From contig NZ_RBWU01000004.1 in the NCBI RefSeq assembly GCF_003634705.1, positions 372,001-436,000 of the forward strand: DNA of 64,000 nucleotides. Reading direction: 5' to 3'. Positions 48,782-57,133 of this stretch are shown piece after piece (positions within the stretch are counted from its first letter, which is position 1; each line of letters opens with the position of its first letter). Source of the stretch: Actinomadura pelletieri DSM 43383 (GTDB taxonomy: Bacteria; Actinomycetota; Actinomycetes; Streptosporangiales; Streptosporangiaceae). The position numbers and the translations under genes were made by a program. A model generated the notes under the pieces. It was not told where the DNA came from. It was given only the letters and a program-made list of their open reading frames with translations, and did no database searches.

Positions 48782-49567
48782 ATGGGCATTCTCGAAGGCA
48801 AGCGGATCCTGGTCACCGGCGTCCTCACCGACGCGTCGATCGGCTTCCACATCGCGCGGGTCGCGCAGGAGCAGGGCGCCGAGGTCGCGTTGACCGCCTA
48901 CCCGCGTCCGACGCTCACCCAGCGCACCGCCAAGCGACTTCCGTCCGGCCCCGACTCACCGCCCCCGGTGATCGAACTGGACGTCACGAACACCGAGCAG
49001 CTCGACGCCCTCGCCGGAAACCTCCGCGACCACGGCTTCGACCACCTCGACGGCGTCGTCCACGCGATCGCGTTCGCGCCGCAGACCGCGCTCGGCGGCA
49101 CCTTCCTGGAAACACCCTGGGAGGACGTCGCGACCGCCGTGCACGCCTCGACGTACTCGCTGAAGTCGCTGACGATGGCGTGCCTGCCGCTGATGAAGGA
49201 CGGCGGCTCCGTCGTCGGCCTCGACTTCGACGCCACCAAGGCATGGCCGGTGTACGACTGGATGGGCGTGGCGAAGGCCGGCCTGGAGTCGTGCGCCCGC
49301 TACCTCGCCAAGTACCTCGGCCCGCAGGGCATCCGCGTCAACCTCGTCGCCGCCGGCCCCCTCGCCACGATGGCGGCCAAGAGCATCCCCGGCTTCGAGA
49401 GCATCACGGACCTGTGGTCGCAGGGCGCGCCCCTCGGCTGGGACCTCAAGGACAGCGAACCCACCGCCCGCGCCTGCGTGGCCCTGCTGTCGGACTGGTT
49501 CCCCGCGACCACGGGCGAAATCGTCCACGTAGACGGCGGCCTCCACTCAGTAGGAGCTCCGTCTTAA
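48782..49567 (+). CDS. fabI: Enoyl-ACP reductase (InhA-type)
   Basis: 261 aa, ATG 48782. MGILEGKRILVTGVLTDASIGFHIARVAQEQGAEV is the InhA-type NADH-binding start; catalytic YDWMGVAKAGLESCARYLA carries Tyr and Lys spaced YxxxxxxK, and LVAAGPLATMAAKSIPGF the substrate loop. It reduces trans-2-enoyl-ACP in the last step of the cycle and is the isoniazid/triclosan target class. Operon with fabG. A family B repeat begins 5 bp after the stop. Confidence 0.95.
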   Translation: MGILEGKRILVTGVLTDASIGFHIARVAQEQGAEVALTAYPRPTLTQRTAKRLPSGPDSPPPVIELDVTNTEQLDALAGNLRDHGFDHLDGVVHAIAFAPQTALGGTFLETPWEDVATAVHASTYSLKSLTMACLPLMKDGGSVVGLDFDATKAWPVYDWMGVAKAGLESCARYLAKYLGPQGIRVNLVAAGPLATMAAKSIPGFESITDLWSQGAPLGWDLKDSEPTARACVALLSDWFPATTGEIVHVDGGLHSVGAPS

Positions 49568-49571
49568 CGAC

Positions 49572-50130
49572 TGTGTTTATTGCAGTGCACTCCTCCTTCG
49601 GGCCTGGCGGCCCTCCATCGTCGTGAACTGCGTGCGATCGCTGGCATCGCTCCGACTCGCCTTACGGCTCGCTGCGCGATCAGGTTCTCGCTTCGCTTGA
49701 ACCTGCCTTCGGACGCGATCGCCGTGGCCCAGGTTGTCGCGGGGTTGCGGTGACGGGCTGAGGTAGGTGCGCGGGGTCGCTGGTGGTGCGGTCATCACGT
49801 TGCTCCGGCTCGCCCGGTGAGTTCGCTGCGTGGCCAGGTTTCGCAGGCGCGGAATCTGCGTTCGGCGCGATCGCCGGCCCTGGGTTGTCGCGGGTTGCGG
49901 TATGGGCTGGGGTAGGTGCGGCGCGGTCGGGTTCTCGCAGGTTCGGCGTCTGCGTTCGGACGCGATCGCGAAACTTTGGGGTTGTGGCGGCCTGAGGTGG
50001 GTGCGGCGCGGTGGTTGCGTCGGTCCGGCTCGTCTGTTGAGTTCGTTGCGTGGGCGGGTTCTCGCGGGTTCGGGACCTGCGGTCGGGTTTGATCGTGGAT
50101 CTGGGGTTGTGGCGATGGGACTGGGGTGGG
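49572..50130. repeat. Dispersed intergenic repeat, family B, copies 2-5
   Basis: A full copy at 49572-49767 (matching 18113-18288 in reverse complement), introduced by TGTTTATTGCAGT as in family A, then three increasingly diverged copies (about 49800-49930, 49931-50010, 50011-50125) sharing GGTTCTCGC..GGTT, TGCGTTCGG.CGCGATCGC and TTGTGGCGG.CTGAGGT words. They fill the convergent gap between fabI and the RecD-like gene. Open frames across them are not credible genes. Confidence 0.8.
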
Positions 50131-50147
50131 GGCCCTGTCCTGGGGCG

Positions 50148-52010
50148 TTACTGGGTCATGAGTCTTGCCAGGCGGGTGCGGCGGGGTGGGGCGGGGGTGT
50201 CGCGGACGGCCTTGGCCAGGGCGGGGCCTGCTGCTTGGACGACCGACAGGTGACGGTGTGCGAGGCCGAAGGCTGTTGTGACCAGGGGGCGGGACAGGCC
50301 CTCCGGGGTCATGACGGCGACGATGGCGGGGCGGGGGGTGCCGCGGGCCTGGTCGATCGTTATGGCCCAGCCGGGTCGTAGGCGGGACGCGTCCGCGGGG
50401 GTGATGACGGTGGGGCCGGCGGGGAACTCGACGTCCAGGCCGTGTGTGCCGCCGCCGGTGACCGTTCCCGTCTCGCCGACCGCGGCGTGGGGGAGTGGCG
50501 CGGCGACGACCACGCGGTCGCCGGGGTCCAGTCCGCCGAACTTGCCGGGGCCCGGGTTCAGGCGTGCCTTGAGTGCGGTGTTCAGGGCGGTGGCGCCCGC
50601 GTCGCCGCCCGTGGTGGGGGTGACGACCTGGACGTCGTCGACCGGGATTCCGAGCGCGCGGGGAATCGAGTCGGTGACGAGCTGGACCGTGCGGTGCACC
50701 GCCTCTTCGGGGCCGTCGGCGGGCACGACGACGACCTCGTGTCCCGGGGCGTCCACGGCTACGAGGTCGCCGCCGCGCGCCGCCTCGGTCAGCGTGCCGA
50801 GGGGGTCGGAGGGCGGCGCGGAGTCCAGGGTCACGACCGGCACCGTCTCCGAGGCCTCCAGGTCGTCCAGCGGCAGTCCCGGGCCGGCGGGTGGGGGCGC
50901 GTCCGGTTCGGCGCACAGCAGCAGGTGCGCGCCGTCGGGGCACGCCTCCACCAGGACCGCGCACAGTTCGACGTCCAGCGCGGACGCGTCCGTCACGATG
51001 ACCAGGTCGAGGTCGAGGGGGCGCTGCTCGCCGCGGCCGTACACGACCGTGCCCGGCGTCGCGGACGGGTCGTCGCGGGGCTCCAGCAACCGGTGCAGGC
51101 TCGTCACCGCCGCCGGCAGGTCGGCGGCGGCGCGGTCGGTGGGGGTGGCGACGGCGGCGCGCAGGCCCGCGCCTGCGGCTGCCGTCGCGATGTCGAGGGC
51201 GGTGCGGGTGAGGTCGCGGGGCGTGCCGCGCAGGACGCTGACGCCGGTGCGCAGCGCGGCGGTGAGCGCGAGGGAGCGGTCCTCGGGCAGCCCGTCGCGC
51301 AGGCCCTTGACCGTCACGTCGTCCAGCAGCGGCTCGGCCGTGAGCGTCAGCCGCCGGAACCCCTCCGCCGCGGCCTCCTCGGCGAGCGCCCACCGCGCCG
51401 GGCCCAGCGTCTCCTCCGGCTCGGGAGGTTCGGCGTCCTCCTCGAACGCCTCCTCGTCGAACTCGGGTTCCTCGGTGAGCGCGAGCACCTCCGCCTCGTC
51501 GAGCGCGTCCTCCACGGCCCGTCTCGGGTCGGCGACCTGGACGCGTTCCAACGCGGACACGACGTCGGCGGTGGGCGTGACCGTGTGACCGCCGCGTGCC
51601 GCCTCGGTCAGCAGGTGCAGGACGAGCGCGCGGCCGCGGCGGGGGTCGCCCGGCCGCGCGTCCGGGCCGAGGACCGCGCGGGCGAAGTGGTCGGCCTGCC
51701 GGGGTCCGACGCCGGGGACGCGCAGCAGCCGCCACGGGTCGTCGCGGAGCCGCCCGGCGGCGCCGGGGCCGAGTCGCGCGGCGGTCCGGGACGCGAGCGG
51801 CGCCGGGACGCCCGTCTCGGCGAACAGGTCGGTGAGCGCGCGCAGCCCCTCCCGCGCGTCGGGCGCTGCGGGCGAGGGCTGCGCCCGGGGCGGTGTGGAG
51901 GGTCGGGCGGGGGGTCGTGCGGCTCGTGCGGCCGCCTCCGCGGCGCGCATCGCCTCCGCGGCGCGCGCCGCGCGTTCGGCGGGCGTGGTGTCGCGGTCGT
52001 CTGGGTTCAC
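50148..52010 (-). CDS. RecD2-like helix-hairpin-helix protein without a P-loop
   Basis: 620 aa from GTG 52010, which overlaps the stop of the aldo/keto reductase (GTGA). Residues 1-55 are Ala/Arg/Pro rich. Next is a helix-hairpin-helix region (LASRTAARLGPGAAGRL; PWRLLRVPGVGPRQADHFARAVLG), as in RecD2. Where the helicase Walker A should be it reads TGVSVLRGTPRDLTRTAL, with no GKT; the C-terminal SH3/motif region WAITIDQARGTPRPAIVAV and TTAFGLAHRHLSVV parallels RecD2 motifs V-VI but lacks the arginine finger. Probably a DNA-binding structural relative, not an active helicase. Acidic segment EEPEFDEEAFEEDAEPPEPEE at about 180. Confidence 0.75.
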   Translation of the reverse strand: MNPDDRDTTPAERAARAAEAMRAAEAAARAARPPARPSTPPRAQPSPAAPDAREGLRALTDLFAETGVPAPLASRTAARLGPGAAGRLRDDPWRLLRVPGVGPRQADHFARAVLGPDARPGDPRRGRALVLHLLTEAARGGHTVTPTADVVSALERVQVADPRRAVEDALDEAEVLALTEEPEFDEEAFEEDAEPPEPEETLGPARWALAEEAAAEGFRRLTLTAEPLLDDVTVKGLRDGLPEDRSLALTAALRTGVSVLRGTPRDLTRTALDIATAAAGAGLRAAVATPTDRAAADLPAAVTSLHRLLEPRDDPSATPGTVVYGRGEQRPLDLDLVIVTDASALDVELCAVLVEACPDGAHLLLCAEPDAPPPAGPGLPLDDLEASETVPVVTLDSAPPSDPLGTLTEAARGGDLVAVDAPGHEVVVVPADGPEEAVHRTVQLVTDSIPRALGIPVDDVQVVTPTTGGDAGATALNTALKARLNPGPGKFGGLDPGDRVVVAAPLPHAAVGETGTVTGGGTHGLDVEFPAGPTVITPADASRLRPGWAITIDQARGTPRPAIVAVMTPEGLSRPLVTTAFGLAHRHLSVVQAAGPALAKAVRDTPAPPRRTRLARLMTQ

Positions 52011-52960
52011 GGGCTTCCCGTCGAGGTGTCGGAGACGTCGTCCAGCGCCGCCCGGATCTCGTTCGGCAGCGTCAGGTCCTCGCTCTCCAGTATCGCGCCG
52101 AGCTGGGCGACGGTCCGGGCGCCGACGATCGGCGCGGCGACCCCGGGACGGTCGCGGACCCAGGCGAGCGCCACGGCCACCGGGGACCGGCCGAGGCCCT
52201 CGGCGGCCGTCACCACCGACTCGACGATGCGGGCGCACTCCTCGTCCAGGTACGGCTGGACGAAGTCGGAGTAGTGCGCGGCGGCGGCCCGGGACCCGGC
52301 GGGGATCCCGGTGCGGTACTTGCCGGTCAGCACGCCCCGGCCGAGCGGCGACCAGGCCAGCAGCCCGGCCCCGGCGTCCACCGTCGCGGGCACCACCTCA
52401 CGCTCGATGTCGCGGCGCAGCAGCGAGTACTCCAGCTGCGCCGACACGACGGGGGAGCGGCCCGGCCAGGCGCGCTGCCACGCGGCGGCCTTGGAGATCT
52501 GCCAGCCCGCGTAGTTGGACACGCCGACGTACCGGGTCCGGCCGGACGCGACGGCCTCGTCCAACGCCGACAGCGTCTCCTCCAGCGGCGTCGCCGGGTC
52601 GTACACGTGCAACTGCCACAGGTCGACGTGGTCGAGGTCCATGCGGTCGAGGGAGGCGTCCAGGGCGCGGAGCAGATGCCGCCGCGAACCGTCGTAGCGG
52701 CCGTTCGGCCTGATCGCGGCCTTCGTCGCGACGACGAGCCGGTCACGGTCGACGCGTTCGTGCAGCAGCCGCCCGAGGATCCGTTCGCTCTCCCCGCCGT
52801 TGTAGACGTCGGCGGTGTCGACCAGGGTCCCGCCGGCGTCGACGAACGCGGTGAGCTGTTCCGCGGCCTCCTCCGCGTCGGTGTCCTGCCCCCAGGTCAT
52901 GGTGCCGAGACCCAGCCGGGACACCAGCAGCCCGCTCCGCCCGAGGTGACGCTCCTTCAT
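52007..52960 (-). CDS. Aldo/keto reductase
   Basis: 317 aa, ATG 52960, AAGGAGC-type site upstream. Catalytic set: Asp in LVDTADVYNGGESE, Tyr in ADVYN, Lys in VVATKAA and His in DLWQLHVYD; NADPH-binding WSPLGRGVLTGKYR and PIVGARTVAQLG at the C-terminus. The type is the YajO/general stress AKR group, reducing aldehydes. It starts a unit with the RecD2-like gene downstream (4-nt overlap); no functional link between the two is obvious. Confidence 0.93.
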   Translation of the reverse strand: MKERHLGRSGLLVSRLGLGTMTWGQDTDAEEAAEQLTAFVDAGGTLVDTADVYNGGESERILGRLLHERVDRDRLVVATKAAIRPNGRYDGSRRHLLRALDASLDRMDLDHVDLWQLHVYDPATPLEETLSALDEAVASGRTRYVGVSNYAGWQISKAAAWQRAWPGRSPVVSAQLEYSLLRRDIEREVVPATVDAGAGLLAWSPLGRGVLTGKYRTGIPAGSRAAAAHYSDFVQPYLDEECARIVESVVTAAEGLGRSPVAVALAWVRDRPGVAAPIVGARTVAQLGAILESEDLTLPNEIRAALDDVSDTSTGSP

Positions 52961-53037
52961 AGGCGGTCAATGTAGCGGTCCGCGGTGACGTCGACGTGCA
53001 GGACCTTCGCTCCGGGAACGCCGCGCGCGCCCGCCCG

Positions 53038-54018
53038 CTACAGCCACCCGCTGCGGCGCAGACGACGGAACAGCAGCACGCTGATCACCGCGATGACCAC
53101 GAGGACCACCGGGTACGACCACGTCCATTTCAGCTCCGGCATGTGCTCGAAGTTCATGCCGTAGATCCCGGCGATCGCGGTCGGCACCGCGATGATCGCG
53201 GCCCACGCCGAGATCTTTCTCATGTCTTCGTTCTGTTGCTTGCCGAGCAGCGCCAGATGTGCGGTCAGCACGCTGTTCAGCAGCTCGTTGTGCGCGTCGA
53301 CCTGCTGGTCGACGCGCAGCAGGTGGTCGAGGACGTCCCGGAAGTACTCGCGGGTGGAGGCGCACTCGGCGACCCGGCCCCGGACGATCTCCTCGAGGAC
53401 CGGGACGAGCGGGTCCTCGGCGGTGCGGAACTCCAGCACCTCCCGCTTGAGGGAGTGGACGGCCTCGGTGACGTCCCGCGCCGCCGGGTCGAACACCGCC
53501 TTCTCCAACTGGATGATGTCGATCTCGACCTCGTGCGCGACGATGCCGTACCGGTCGACGACCTCGTCGCACACCGCGTACAGGACGGCGGTGGAGCCGT
53601 GCTTCAGCAGGTCCGGCGCGTCCTCCAGCCGCTGCCTGACCGGGCCGAGCGGGTTCGCGGCGCCGTGCCGGACGGTGACGACGAAGTCCGGCCCGAGGAA
53701 CACCATGATCTCCCCGACCTCGATGTCGGAGGTCTCGTCGATGTAGGCCAGCGTCTTCAACACGACGAACAGCGTGTCGTCGTAGCGTTCCATCTTGGGC
53801 CGCTGATGCGCGGACACGGCGTCCTCGGCGGCCAGCGGATGCAGGTCCAGCTCCTCCTTGACCAGCTCGAACTCGTCCTCGTCGGGTTCGAACAGGCCGA
53901 TCCAGACGAAGCAGTCGCGGTCCTCGCGGGCCAGGTCGAAGGCGTCGCTGATGTCGCCGTCGATGTCGCGGCGGGTCCCGTCGGCGTATATGGCCTTGTC
54001 CACGATCACACGGCGCAT
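53038..54018 (-). CDS. corA: CorA-type magnesium/cobalt channel
   Basis: 326 aa, ATG 54018. Large N-terminal cytosolic domain (1-265), with long helices (EYFRDVLDHLLRVDQQVDAHNELLNSVLTAHLALLGKQQNEDMRKISAW), then two membrane helices separated by the selectivity motif YGMNFEHMPEL, and a basic C-terminus (LLFRRLRRSGWL). It is a homopentamer that admits Mg2+ and Co2+. Divergent from the histidine phosphatase gene (67 bp between starts). Confidence 0.95.
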   Translation of the reverse strand: MRRVIVDKAIYADGTRRDIDGDISDAFDLAREDRDCFVWIGLFEPDEDEFELVKEELDLHPLAAEDAVSAHQRPKMERYDDTLFVVLKTLAYIDETSDIEVGEIMVFLGPDFVVTVRHGAANPLGPVRQRLEDAPDLLKHGSTAVLYAVCDEVVDRYGIVAHEVEIDIIQLEKAVFDPAARDVTEAVHSLKREVLEFRTAEDPLVPVLEEIVRGRVAECASTREYFRDVLDHLLRVDQQVDAHNELLNSVLTAHLALLGKQQNEDMRKISAWAAIIAVPTAIAGIYGMNFEHMPELKWTWSYPVVLVVIAVISVLLFRRLRRSGWL

Positions 54019-54071
54019 TGTTCCGCATCCGCGCCGCGCGAACCGCCGCGTCGGCGCCACCGGGCATCTCC

Positions 54072-54077
54072 TAGAGT
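54072..54077 (+). promoter_or_regulatory. Probable -10 box of leaderless MSMEG_4193-type gene
   Basis: TAGAGT fits TANNNT and ends 7 nt before GTG 54085. No ribosome binding site is present. Confidence 0.5.
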
Positions 54078-54084
54078 GACCGCT

Positions 54085-54789
54085 GTGACGATGCTTCTCC
54101 TGGTACGGCATGGCCTGACCGCGATGACCGGTCCCGTCCTCGCGGGGTGGACGCCGGGGGTGTCCCTCGACGACCGCGGCCGCGCGCAGGTCACCGCGGT
54201 CGCCGCCCGCCTCGCGCCGGTGCCGCTCGCCGCGCTCGTGACCAGCCCCCTCGACCGCTGCGTCGAGACCGCCGCCGCCGTCGCCACCGGCCGCGCCGTC
54301 GAGGTCGACACCGACGAACGGTTCGGCGAGGTCCGCTACGGCGACTGGACGGGCCGCCCCCTGAAGGAGCTCGCCGAAGACCCCCTGTGGCGGGTCGTGC
54401 AGAACCACCCGAGCGCCGTCCGGTTCCCCGGCGAGGACGGCGAGTCCCTCGCCGCCGCCCAGCACCGCGCCGTCACCGCCGTCCGGGACTGGAACGCCCG
54501 CATCGCCGCCGGCCACGGCCCCGACGCCGTTTACGCGGTGTGCAGCCACGGCGACATCATCAAGGCGATCGTCGCCGACGCGCTCGGCGTCCACCTCGAC
54601 CAGTTCCAACGGATCCAGGTCGACCCCGCGTCGATCACCGCGATCCGGTACACGGAGACACGTCCGTTCGTCGTCCGCGTCAACGACACCGGCGGTGATG
54701 TGGCGGGTCTCGTTCCCGAACCGTCGGGCGACGGCACGGGAGAAAACGGACTCGGGCCGGGTGACGCGGTGCCCGGCGGCGGCGCGTAG
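54085..54789 (+). CDS. Histidine phosphatase, MSMEG_4193 family
   Basis: 234 aa from GTG 54085 (VTMLLLVRHGLTAMT); ATG 54091 is an alternative. The phosphatase RHG motif (LLVRHG), Arg in SPLDRCVETA, Glu in FGEVRYGDW and second His in VCSHGDIIKA form the active site. GWTPGVSLDDRGRAQ is typical of the MSMEG_4193 subgroup. The substrate is unknown. It begins a three-gene set always seen together in actinobacteria (this, DUF3090, SCO1664), sometimes beside mshC, as here. Confidence 0.92.
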   Translation: MTMLLLVRHGLTAMTGPVLAGWTPGVSLDDRGRAQVTAVAARLAPVPLAALVTSPLDRCVETAAAVATGRAVEVDTDERFGEVRYGDWTGRPLKELAEDPLWRVVQNHPSAVRFPGEDGESLAAAQHRAVTAVRDWNARIAAGHGPDAVYAVCSHGDIIKAIVADALGVHLDQFQRIQVDPASITAIRYTETRPFVVRVNDTGGDVAGLVPEPSGDGTGENGLGPGDAVPGGGA

Positions 54790-54792
54790 GGT
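54787..54792 (+). promoter_or_regulatory. Probable -10 box of leaderless DUF3090 gene
   Basis: TAGGGT (its TAG is also the stop codon of the upstream gene) ends 7 nt before ATG 54800. It would allow DUF3090 and SCO1664 to be made without the phosphatase. Confidence 0.5.
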
Positions 54793-54799
54793 CTTTGTC

Positions 54800-55348
54800 A
54801 TGCCCGTCATCTCCTACGATCTGCCGGAACGGTTCGTCGCCGGGGCCGTCGGGCGGCCCGGCGACCGCGCCTTCTACCTGCAGGCCCGCTCCGGCCGTCG
54901 CGTCACCAGCGTCGGCCTGGAGAAGTTCCAGGTGACGCTGCTGGCGGAACGGCTGGAGGAACTCCTGGACGAGGTGCTGCGGCGCAGCGGCGGCGAGGCC
55001 CCGGTGCCCGCCGTCACCCCCTCCGAACTCGTCGACGACGGCCCCCTCGACCAGCCCGTCGAGGAGGAGTTCAGGGTCGGCACGATGGCGCTCGCCTGGG
55101 ACCCCGACGACGAACAGGTCGTCATCGAGGCGCAGGAGGTCACCGAGACCGAGGAGGAGACCGAGGTCGGCGAGGACGATCCCGCCATCGCGGTGCTGCG
55201 GGTCCGGATCAGCGCCGCGCAGGCCCGCGCGTTCGCCGAACGGGCCCTGAAGGTCGTCGCCGCCGGACGCCCCCCGTGCCCGCTGTGCGGCCTGCCCCTC
55301 GACACCGAGGGTCACGTGTGCCCGCGCCAGAACGGATACCTCGGCTGA
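54800..55348 (+). CDS. DUF3090 family protein
   Basis: 182 aa, ATG 54800, 10 nt after the phosphatase stop. MPVISYDLPERFVAGAVGRPGDRAFYLQARSGRRVTSVGLEKFQV is characteristic. An acidic central segment (ETEEETEVGEDDP) is followed by RVRISAAQARAFAERALKVVAAGRPPCPLCGLPLD and HVCPRQNGY, a four-Cys zinc ribbon. Function unknown; the conserved trio suggests a common pathway. Confidence 0.93.
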   Translation: MPVISYDLPERFVAGAVGRPGDRAFYLQARSGRRVTSVGLEKFQVTLLAERLEELLDEVLRRSGGEAPVPAVTPSELVDDGPLDQPVEEEFRVGTMALAWDPDDEQVVIEAQEVTETEEETEVGEDDPAIAVLRVRISAAQARAFAERALKVVAAGRPPCPLCGLPLDTEGHVCPRQNGYLG

Positions 55349-55429
55349 GATGACCGCTCCCGGGTCCGCCGAGGACGAAATGGGCTCGTTGCGCTGGATC
55401 ATGGACCGCGCGGCCGGAAGAATGACCCC

Positions 55430-56221
55430 ATGACGCAGCCCTCCCGGGACCGGGCGCCCGCGGGCGACGCCGCCGGAGACGGGACGCCCGGCCCCCCGGT
55501 CTCCCCCCGCGACGTCGTGGCCGCCGAGAGCCTGTTGAGCGCCGGGCGCCTCAACGTCGAGGGCCGCCTCGTCCAGGCGTCCAACGCCACCCTGTACTGC
55601 ACCGTCGAACACGACGGACGGTCCGCCGCCTGCGTCTACAAACCGGTCGCCGGGGAACGGCCGCTGTGGGACTTCCCCGACGGCACCCTCGCCGAACGGG
55701 AGGTCGCCGCCTACGAGGTGTCCAAGGCCATGGGCTGGGGCACCGTCCCGCCCACCGTGCACCGCGACGGCCCCTACGGGCCCGGCATGGTGCAACTGTG
55801 GGTCGAACCCGACCCCGACGTCGACCTGGTCGCCCTGTCCCGCTCCGAGGACGACGAGATCCGCCGCATGGCCGTGTTCGACGCCGTCGTCAACAACGCC
55901 GACCGCAAGATCGGACACATGCTGCCCCCCGGCGACGGCCGCGTCTACGGCTGCGACCACGGCGTCTGCTTCTCCGTCGACTACAAGCTCCGCACCGTCC
56001 TGTGGCAGTGGCGCGGCAAGCCCCTGACCCCGGAGGCGCTCGAGGCCCTCGACCGCGTCGCCGCCGCCCTGAGCGACGGCCCCCTCGGCCCCCGCCTCTC
56101 GGAACTGCTCACCCCCGACGAGGTCGACGCCACCCGCCGCCGCGTCGACCTGATGCTCAAACACCGCATCCACCCCTACCCCCCGGAGGACTGGCCGGCA
56201 ATCCCCTGGCCGCCCCTGTAG
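55430..56221 (+). CDS. SCO1664 family protein
   Basis: 263 aa, ATG 55430. Third gene of the trio. After a Pro/Gly-rich start of 25 residues, LNVEGRLVQASNATLYCTV, ACVYKPVAGERPLWDFPDGTLAEREVAAYEVSKAMGW, VVNNADRKIGHML and YGCDHGVCFSVDYKLRTVLWQW are the marks. The pattern NNADRKxGH and CDHGxCF resembles the catalytic loop and DFG-like region of PI3/4-kinase-like folds, so it may be an atypical kinase; with a phosphatase in the same operon this is attractive but unproven. Confidence 0.92.
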   Translation: MTQPSRDRAPAGDAAGDGTPGPPVSPRDVVAAESLLSAGRLNVEGRLVQASNATLYCTVEHDGRSAACVYKPVAGERPLWDFPDGTLAEREVAAYEVSKAMGWGTVPPTVHRDGPYGPGMVQLWVEPDPDVDLVALSRSEDDEIRRMAVFDAVVNNADRKIGHMLPPGDGRVYGCDHGVCFSVDYKLRTVLWQWRGKPLTPEALEALDRVAAALSDGPLGPRLSELLTPDEVDATRRRVDLMLKHRIHPYPPEDWPAIPWPPL

Positions 56222-56283
56222 CTCGTACTCGGGGGTGGGGGCGGAGGGTTGGGGGTCGGGGGCGGGGTGGTGCAATTGGGGGC

Positions 56284-57048
56284 ATGTGTACGGCGATCAT
56301 TAGTTTTGATCCCTTGTCGCCGGTGCCGGTGCTGCTCGTCGGGGTGCGGGACGAGTTCGTCGCTCGGGACTGGGAGGCGCCGGGGCGGCACTGGGCGGAT
56401 CGGCCGGGGCTGGTCGGTGGGCGGGATCTGCGGGCGGGTGGGACCTGGTTGGCCGTGGATCCGGGGGCGCCTCGGGTCGCCACGGTGTTGAACGGGCGGG
56501 GGCGGATGGCGCCGGAGGCGGGGCGTCTGTCGCGGGGCGAGTTGCCGTTGCGGGTGGCGGCCGACGGCAAGCTCGGACGGCTCGATCTCGCGTTGTTCGA
56601 CCCGTTCCACCTCGTCGGCGCGGAACCCGACCGGGTGCGGCTGTGGCGGTGGGACGGCGCGGACCTCACCGAGCGGGACCTGGGGCCCGGGCTCCACATG
56701 ATCGTCAACAGTGGGTTGGAGGGGGAGGGGCGGCTCGAGGGGCAGACCGAGGACGCCTACATGACGGCGCGGCTCGCGCACTTCCGCCCGCTGCTGGCCG
56801 CGGCGGCGCGGCCCGAGCCCGGTCCGGACGAGCCCCTGGACCAGGCGTGGGGGGAGTGGTTTCCGCTGGTGAACGGCGACGGGCTGCCCAGGGCCGACCA
56901 CCGGGCGTTGCTGCCGCTGCTCGACCTCGGTGAGGGACGGGTGTGGGGCACCACCTCGGTCAGCCTCACCGCCCTCACCGCGACCGGCGTCCGGTACGAC
57001 TTCTCGGCCGTCTCCGGTGACTCCTTCGCGTGGACGCGGGTGCTGTAG
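56284..57048 (+). CDS. NRDE family protein (TANGO2-like)
   Basis: 254 aa, ATG 56284. MCTAI puts Cys at position 2, as in Ntn-hydrolase-like TANGO2/NRDE proteins, where it could be the exposed nucleophile. NSRDE is replaced here by GVRDEF (LVGVRDEFVARDWEAPGRHW); GGRDLRAGGTWLAVDPGA follows. Function is unsettled; TANGO2 proteins have been linked to heme and lipid handling. The next gene is 85 bp away on the same strand; no operon is obvious. Confidence 0.88.
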   Translation: MCTAIISFDPLSPVPVLLVGVRDEFVARDWEAPGRHWADRPGLVGGRDLRAGGTWLAVDPGAPRVATVLNGRGRMAPEAGRLSRGELPLRVAADGKLGRLDLALFDPFHLVGAEPDRVRLWRWDGADLTERDLGPGLHMIVNSGLEGEGRLEGQTEDAYMTARLAHFRPLLAAAARPEPGPDEPLDQAWGEWFPLVNGDGLPRADHRALLPLLDLGEGRVWGTTSVSLTALTATGVRYDFSAVSGDSFAWTRVL

Positions 57049-57133
57049 CGCACGGCGAATTTCGTCGACAGGGCTCCGCGGTGTGACGCTCGGTGTTAGC
57101 TTGGCCACTCATCGCGAGCTGGGTTGACGGGGG

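Noticed and set aside
49830..50381. Plus-strand ORF of 183 codons in the fabI downstream region
   Set aside because: Made of diverged family B repeats and the antisense end of the RecD-like gene.
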